Origin: Siniperca chuatsi
Lineage: Eukaryota > Chordata > Actinopteri > Centrarchiformes > Sinipercidae
Direction of reading: 5' to 3'
Assembly (NCBI RefSeq): GCF_020085105.1
Contig: NC_058042.1
Location: 25,428,001-25,492,000, forward strand
DNA: 64,000 bases
The notes below the pieces were generated by a model. The model did not search any database. It had not been told where the DNA came from and worked only from the letters and a program-made list of their open reading frames with translations. Both the position numbers and the translations under genes were made by a program. This document shows positions 58,653-64,000 of the stretch, in pieces (the first letter of the stretch is position 1; the number at the start of each line of letters is the position of its first letter).

Positions 58653-60242
58653 ATGAAAATGCCCTGGGTCTGGATCACTCTCTGCTTGCTCTGTCCAACT
58701 GTGGTTTACGGTGGGAAAGTTCTTGTTTTTCCAGTGGACGGGAGCCACTGGGTGAACATGAAAGTCATTATTGAGGGACTACATTCAAGGGGCCACCAGG
58801 TTTCTGTTGTGCGGTCATCAGACAGCTGGTACATCAAGGAAACCTCCCCATTATATACTTCGATTACACTCGATATAGAGTCTGGATTTAATGAAGACTT
58901 TACAAGTACGTTCGTGTCCCGGTTGCTGGAAATCCAGAGGGGAGGGAAGTCTGCCTGGACACGTTTTAAGCTGGAAATGGAACAAGCACAAAAGGCCTCT
59001 GAGCTGCATGAGAAAACATGCAAAATGCTTGAGATGCTTTTTGAAAACAAAGATCTGATACAGTCGCTACACAATGCCAAATATGACCTTGTCCTTACAG
59101 ACCCTGCTATACCAGGGGGTGTTATACTTGGGCACTACCTCAGGTTGCCTCTTGTTTTCAATGTCAGATGGACTAGTCAAGGTGAAGGCCATTTTTCAAT
59201 TGCGCCTTCTCCTCTTTCTTATGTTCCGATGACAGGGACCATGCTTTCAGATAAAATGAGCTTTCTTGAGAGACTTCTTAATGTAATCATTTTTGGCTTC
59301 ACAGAATATCAAATTGGACAGTATGTCTTACCAAATTATGTTAGCTTAATTGAAAAATATTTAGGTCCAGACGCAGACTACCTCTCCCTGTTCCAAGCTG
59401 CAGACCTGTGGCTCATGAGAGTGGACTTTGTGTTTGAGTTCCCTCGCCCCACCATGCCTAATGTTGTCTATATGGGAGGGTTCCAGTGTAAACCTGCCGA
59501 ACCTTTGCCTCAACACCTGGAGGAGTTTGTGCAGAGTTCTGGAGAGCACGGAGTCATCATCATGTCTCTGGGGACTTTGATTGGAGAGCTTCCCCATGAC
59601 CTGGCTGATGAGATCGCTGCAGCTTTTGCCAAATTACCTCAGAAAGTCATCTGGAGATATAAAGGTGACAGACCAGCCACACTGGGCAACAACACTTTAA
59701 TAGTCGAGTGGATGCCGCAGAATGATCTTTTAGGACATCCCAAGATAAAACTATTCGTGGCTCATGGAGGAACAAACGGAGTTCAAGAGGCAATCTACCA
59801 CGGAGTTCCTATCCTAGGACTTCCATTGATTTTTGATCAACGTGATAATCTATTTAGAATTGAAGTAAGAGGAGCAGGGAAGATAATTGATATCTTCACT
59901 ATGAATAAAGACATCTTCTTTCAGGGTATTCAGGAAGTCCTGAACGAGCCCTCCTACAGGACGAACATGCAGAGACTCTCCGGGCTGCACCGAGATCAGC
60001 CAATGAAGCCGCTGGATACCGCCCTCTTCTGGATAGAGTTTGTGATGAGACACAAAGGTGCAGCTCACCTGAGGACAGAGTCCTACAGACTGCCCTGGTA
60101 TTCCTACCACTCTGTTGATGTGATGCTCCTCTTAGCTGGAGTTGTGCTGATTATTCTGGGCACCTTTGCTGCCTTAATAAGATGTTTATGCTCTGTGTGT
60201 CTGAGAACAAAAAGTAAATGTGATTTAAAAAAAACAAAGTAA
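58653..60242 (+). CDS. UDP-glucuronosyltransferase, UGT5-like (gene D)
   Basis: Single coding exon, 529 aa, with the acceptor (caactttag) one base before the ATG. The signal peptide is MKMPWVWITLCLLCPTVVYG. GSHWVN carries the catalytic His, LTDP the partner Asp, and FVAHGGTNG begins the signature, with donor-site IFDQRDN. A membrane anchor follows; the end KKTK is a KKxx ER-retrieval signal. The gene is a mosaic: about 316 bp (59384-59699) matches gene C without a visible difference, the next ~90 bp matches genes A/B (IVEWMPQNDLLGHPKIKLFV), about 140 bp is unique, then the C-terminal block is shared by all. An upstream leader exon may end near 58105, where AAAAG|GTAACA occurs, but this is weak. 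A poly(A) signal lies at 60816-60821. Confidence 0.9.
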   Translation: MKMPWVWITLCLLCPTVVYGGKVLVFPVDGSHWVNMKVIIEGLHSRGHQVSVVRSSDSWYIKETSPLYTSITLDIESGFNEDFTSTFVSRLLEIQRGGKSAWTRFKLEMEQAQKASELHEKTCKMLEMLFENKDLIQSLHNAKYDLVLTDPAIPGGVILGHYLRLPLVFNVRWTSQGEGHFSIAPSPLSYVPMTGTMLSDKMSFLERLLNVIIFGFTEYQIGQYVLPNYVSLIEKYLGPDADYLSLFQAADLWLMRVDFVFEFPRPTMPNVVYMGGFQCKPAEPLPQHLEEFVQSSGEHGVIIMSLGTLIGELPHDLADEIAAAFAKLPQKVIWRYKGDRPATLGNNTLIVEWMPQNDLLGHPKIKLFVAHGGTNGVQEAIYHGVPILGLPLIFDQRDNLFRIEVRGAGKIIDIFTMNKDIFFQGIQEVLNEPSYRTNMQRLSGLHRDQPMKPLDTALFWIEFVMRHKGAAHLRTESYRLPWYSYHSVDVMLLLAGVVLIILGTFAALIRCLCSVCLRTKSKCDLKKTK

Positions 60243-60260
60243 CAATCAAAATGAAATGAA

Positions 60261-60385
60261 GGGTGCCCCAGTAGCTCACCTGGTAGAGCGCGCACACCAT
60301 GTGCCAAGGCTGAGTCCTTACCGCAGTGGCCCAGGCCCCTTTGCTGCATGTCATCCCCCCTCTCTCCCCCCTTTCTTGTCTCTCA
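60261..60385 (+). mobile_element. tRNA-derived SINE, truncated copy
   Basis: The A-box-like 'agtagctcacctggtagagc' and 'ggctgagtccttaccgcag' match the copy at 21550. The segment with the B box (ggttcgaatcc) is deleted: 'cagtggcccaggcccctttg' joins its flanks. It follows the UGT D stop by 20 bp, so it is probably in that gene's 3' UTR. Confidence 0.7.
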
Positions 60386-61451
60386 TCAGCAAATGTGATT
60401 ATTTAAATATGTAAAACGTGAATAGATGAATGACAAGTGATGAAAACATTGGCTTAGCTATTTGTACAGTGATTTGATGGGGATAACAGAAAAACATTTC
60501 CAATGAGTTGCAAAAACCTGGTATGATTCTAGTAAAAAAGACAACAAACCTATATCATTCAGTACTTTGTAATTCTTTATTTTATAAACAAGGAAGAACA
60601 CATATGTTTACGGCTGATTACATTCGATTCACTATATTCTTACACTATTGTTATCTCACAAACCTGGTACTCTGGATAAACAAACATGTCATACCTTTGA
60701 CATGCAATACACTTTGAATATGTGACCCCTTGATATCTGTAACCTCAGATCAGAGTCCACACAGATAGAATTTGTAACAAAATGTACAGTAACGTTGCCG
60801 CTTTAGAGGGAACAAAATAAAAGCATTTTCAAAATTTCTGAAATATGTGGGGACTGTTAATGAGTTTGTCCTCTTAATTTAGCACGCAGTGGAAAAGAAC
60901 ATGTGCGTATGTTTTTGCTCTTTTCTCTTAGCTCCACTGATTTTTAAGACTTTTCAAATTCACTCTTACACTGTAGCACTTAAATATTACATTTTTAAAT
61001 GACTACATTCATTCCTCAATGTTGCACAGTACTGAGGATTCATGTTCTTATCTCATCCGAGCCAAGTGTAGGCCTGTATGGATTTAAACATATCCAATTT
61101 CACACACAAAGATTAGAGTGACACACCAGGACTATGCTGGGCGCTTATCTTGCTTTTTACCTGTAGGATTTTGTATTATGGACTATTTTTTGATGGCTCA
61201 ATCTTGTTTTTTTATACAACACATCGAATGTCAGTGTTGATGAAAAGCCTCTCCCATTTTAGTCTGATCAGACGACTTGGAGATTTCATTCTAGAAGTCA
61301 AACAAATTTAAATGTTTGATCAACATAAAGATGATGACAAAGAAAAATAAAGTCATTTTGAATACTATTCACTAATACAGTATTTCTAATTTCTTCTCGC
61401 TATTGTCTGGAATGGCATGCACACTATAAAAAATACAAATTTCACTTTTGT
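60386..61451. other. 3' flank of UGT D, no gene seen
   Basis: Contains the candidate AATAAA at 60816-60821. No ORF with a family signature. Confidence 0.4.
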
Positions 61452-62520
61452 CCTCTCAGGAAGGGAAGGTGAACATGAATGTCGTCATCAAAGTTCTCCA
61501 CTCTCAGGTGCAATGATAAAGACCAATTCCTGATTTACTGTCCATTACAATATTTTCACCATTGCTATTACTAATCTTGACTTTGATGTACGAAAAGCAC
61601 TTGATATAATGAGTAGATCTCGGTAATGATTTTTGCAAGTTCACAAGTGAGGATGTTTACTGCGACATTTCACAAAAGCGTGCAAAATAGTTATCAGACG
61701 TTTAGAGTCAACTTCATTAATAGTGTAAAGGACAGTATGCATGCTGATCCTTACTTAACCAGCATGGGGTGTAGGTATAATATTAGCTCATAATATAACT
61801 TTAGTATATTATGTCTGAGAAAATGTATGTAACAAAGGAACTGCTCATATTTACAAGTGAAAGCTTAGTGTGAGTTCTTGTAATCTAGTATCTGTGGCTT
61901 AGGAGAGTTGCCATTGTGTTTAAGTATCCCTGTCCCATAGTCCCTAAAGCTGTCCCTTACTACTTGGATGTGGATATGTCTCTGGAGACTTTTGTAGGTG
62001 AAACTCCTGTTACAAAAAAAGTGAGATAGCTGCAACATTTGCCAAATTACCTCTGAAAGTCATAAGAGTGCGAGACCACTACTCGGGGCAAGAACAGTTT
62101 ACCTTCAAGGTCATCCAAAATAAAACAACACTCACGACACCATGCTGTGTCTAAAAGTGAGGGGAGTGGAGTGGATAAAGACAACAACTTCCTCACGGCC
62201 ATCCAGGAAGTCCTGAATAAGCCCTCCCACAGGATGAACATGCAGGGTCTGCCCCGATTTCAACACTTAATGGGTTTAACTGGCACTTGGGCAATGTTGT
62301 GAATAACAAGAAATCCAAGTCGGAACTATACTACTGCTGTATGTGTCGATTTTGGCAGACCTACAGAGAATCTCCAGGCTGCAGAGATCAGCCTAAAAAG
62401 CCATTGAACCCCAGTCTCTTCTGGATAAAGGTTGTCCTAAGACACAAAGGTGCTGTTCGCCAGAGAATGTACAGACAGTTTTTATATTCCTCTGTAGATA
62501 TCATGTGCTACACTGATTAT
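61452..62520 (+). pseudogene. UDP-glucuronosyltransferase pseudogene (fifth copy)
   Basis: Collinear UGT fragments appear in shifting frames: GKVNMNVVIKVLHSQ near 61465 (compare VNMKVIIEGLHSRG in gene D), LWLRRVAIVFKYPCPIVP near 61893, SLETFVGETP near 61978, TFAKLPLKVI near 62033, VDKDNNFLTAIQEVLNKPS near 62172, and RDQPKKPLNPSLFWIKVVLR to YSSVDIM near 62380-62505. Signal peptide, most of the N-terminal half and the HGGTNG signature are missing. The order and fragments resembling gene A/B (VDKDDNFL) show it derives from the same tandem cluster. Confidence 0.88.
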
Positions 62521-63408
62521 TGATTACTGATTTTGTTTTTTTGCGAAGGGCCTCTGTGTCAGCTGTGTTTAGGTACTGAATGTGTGGCATTTAATATAAG
62601 CCCACTAAAAGTTGAAAGGATATTCCCAATGTTACCATGCATTGCTGTGAATGTCAAAACAGCAGTATTTGTAATTCAAATGATTATGTTTTGTCCAACA
62701 GTGTATTGGTATTTGTAAAATTCACTTGCTAGAGAGATGTTACAGTAAAACCCTAGTTTCACAACTGAGTTGATCACACTTTAAGACAAACTCAAATTCC
62801 CAAGGCTGTAGGTTTGTGGAAACTAATATGCTATTATGACATGACTGTACAAAATCCCTGAGGGTTTTACTTCAATAAATAAATTATTTTATTACAAAAC
62901 AATAAAAAAGAACATACTGCAAATACTGTTATAGAATTTGTGTCTACATCCTACTAATGGCTGTTTGCAGCCATGATACAAATCATCACGTACATGGTTT
63001 TACATCTCTAGCAGTCAAACAGGTAAATCATTAGGAATATCAGTTCAGTTGGAATCATCATTAGGTAGGATTAGACATGATGGGGGTCCGACCCTACGTA
63101 AGTCTGGAGACATCTGCTACCCAGGTGGGAAAACAAAAATATTTCAGGTGAAATTTCACTTTGATGGAGCATTTTCATTTTTGGCATGCACACCTCAAAC
63201 ACACCTCAGCTGATATTAGTTAGACAGATATTAGCTGCGTTCAATGTGTCAATATAGCTATGGGCACGACAAATCTTTCAGGTTAAAAAAACAAAATACT
63301 ATTTTCAAGGTATAAAAAGTTGAAAGTACGAGAGCAGTACTTACTGCTGGCTGACAATTCATGTCCACTAAACATTCACAAAATGTGCCAAAGTGAAATA
63401 TCACATGG
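62521..63408. other. Intergenic, no gene seen
   Basis: AT-rich sequence without recognisable genes or repeats. Confidence 0.4.
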
Positions 63409-63945
63409 AATTGTTTGACATTTTGGGAAATATGCTTATTTGCCTTCTTGCTGAGAGTTAGATGAGAAGATCGATACCATTCTCATGTCTCTCTGGTAAA
63501 TATGAAGCTGGAGTCAGCAGCTGAGCTTAGCATAAAGACCGGAAAAAGGGGGAAACAGGTAATTCACCATTATATGGAGGGTTATGTGTCAGACTATTTC
63601 TTGCAGTAACTTGCTGGAGTCTCCGCTTATTGCCTGGCTACTGCTCCCATACAAGAAATAGTCCGGCACATAACCCCCTGTAAAACAGCGAATTATCATT
63701 TTTAGACTTTGTTTTTTGCACGGATCAAACAAAGAGGTGCTGGTAAGCTGATTTTGTTACCTTTGGACAGAGCCAGGCCGGCTGTTTCCTCCTGTTTCCA
63801 GTCTTTATGCTACGCTAAACTGCTGCTGGCTGTAGCTTCATATTTACCGGACAGACATGAGAGTGGTATCGATCTTCTCATCTAACATCTAACTCTGGGC
63901 AAAAAGCAAATAAGCATATTTCCCAAAATACCTAATTATTCCTTT
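63409..63945. repeat. Fold-back dispersed repeat, complete copy
   Basis: The left arm carries 'agttagatgagaagatcgat' and 'gagcttagcataaagacc', and the right arm 'ccagtctttatgctacgcta' and 'gagtggtatcgatcttctca'. A second inner inverted pair, 'ggttatgtgtcagactattt' against 'aaatagtccggcacataacc', flanks the centre. Same family as 21121 and 41104. Confidence 0.8.
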
Positions 63946-64000
63946 AAAGATAGGTCAAAACTAATAAGTCGGTGCACTGAAGCTTGAGATGAACACAGGC

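Noticed and set aside
1-64000. CRISPR arrays, operons, bacterial promoters or plasmid origins
   Set aside because: The DNA is vertebrate with spliced genes; no regularly spaced repeats of that type occur.

Overview
The window reads as genomic DNA of a ray-finned, probably percomorph, teleost. It has vertebrate GT-AG introns, low-GC intergenic DNA, many fish-type dispersed repeats (Tc1/mariner, hAT, fold-back elements, tRNA-derived SINEs) and UDP-glucuronosyltransferase genes whose coding part is a single exon, as described for the fish UGT5 family. Species and chromosome cannot be read from the sequence.

Layout. 1-6.5 kb: repeat-rich DNA with a decayed Tc1/mariner element (4235-5980). 6.5-15.9 kb (+): chrnb4, six coding exons, 504 aa. 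19.3-25.9 kb (+): chrna3, six coding exons, 561 aa. 28.1-30.9 kb (+): an unrecognised two-Ig-domain transmembrane receptor, ten coding exons, 334 aa. 31.4-35.1 kb: repeats, including a hAT element with a near-perfect 8-bp target duplication. 35.2-36.7 kb (-): UGT gene A. 39.4-46.7 kb (-): chrna5, seven coding exons, 476 aa. 50.4-52.0, 54.7-56.3 and 58.7-60.2 kb (+): UGT genes B, C and D. 61.4-62.5 kb (+): a decayed fifth UGT copy. The last 1.5 kb ends in a fold-back repeat.

How the genes fit together. chrnb4, chrna3 and chrna5 are the teleost form of the neuronal nicotinic receptor cluster known in mammals as CHRNA5-CHRNA3-CHRNB4. Order and orientation are kept: beta4 and alpha3 on one strand, alpha5 convergent. 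In mammals the alpha3 and alpha5 3' ends are adjacent; here they lie 13.5 kb apart, separated by the Ig receptor, a hAT element and UGT A. chrna5 therefore sits inside a UGT cluster. The subunits would assemble as alpha3-beta4(-alpha5) cation channels. The UGTs are ER-membrane conjugating enzymes for small lipophilic compounds, with no evident functional link to the receptors.

Most notable observations: (1) the predicted alpha5 has Ser-Ser where alpha subunits carry the vicinal Cys pair; (2) chrna5 has an extra 89-bp intron and a GC-AG intron; (3) the four UGT genes are mosaics of near-identical and strongly diverged blocks, a gene-conversion pattern, and A and B form a ~720-bp inverted near-identity on either side of chrna5; (4) chrna3 intron 2 holds the last ~79 nt of 18S rRNA inside a dispersed repeat. 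All coordinates come from reading by eye; splice sites were chosen by GT/AG (or GC/AG), phase continuity and remembered family homology.
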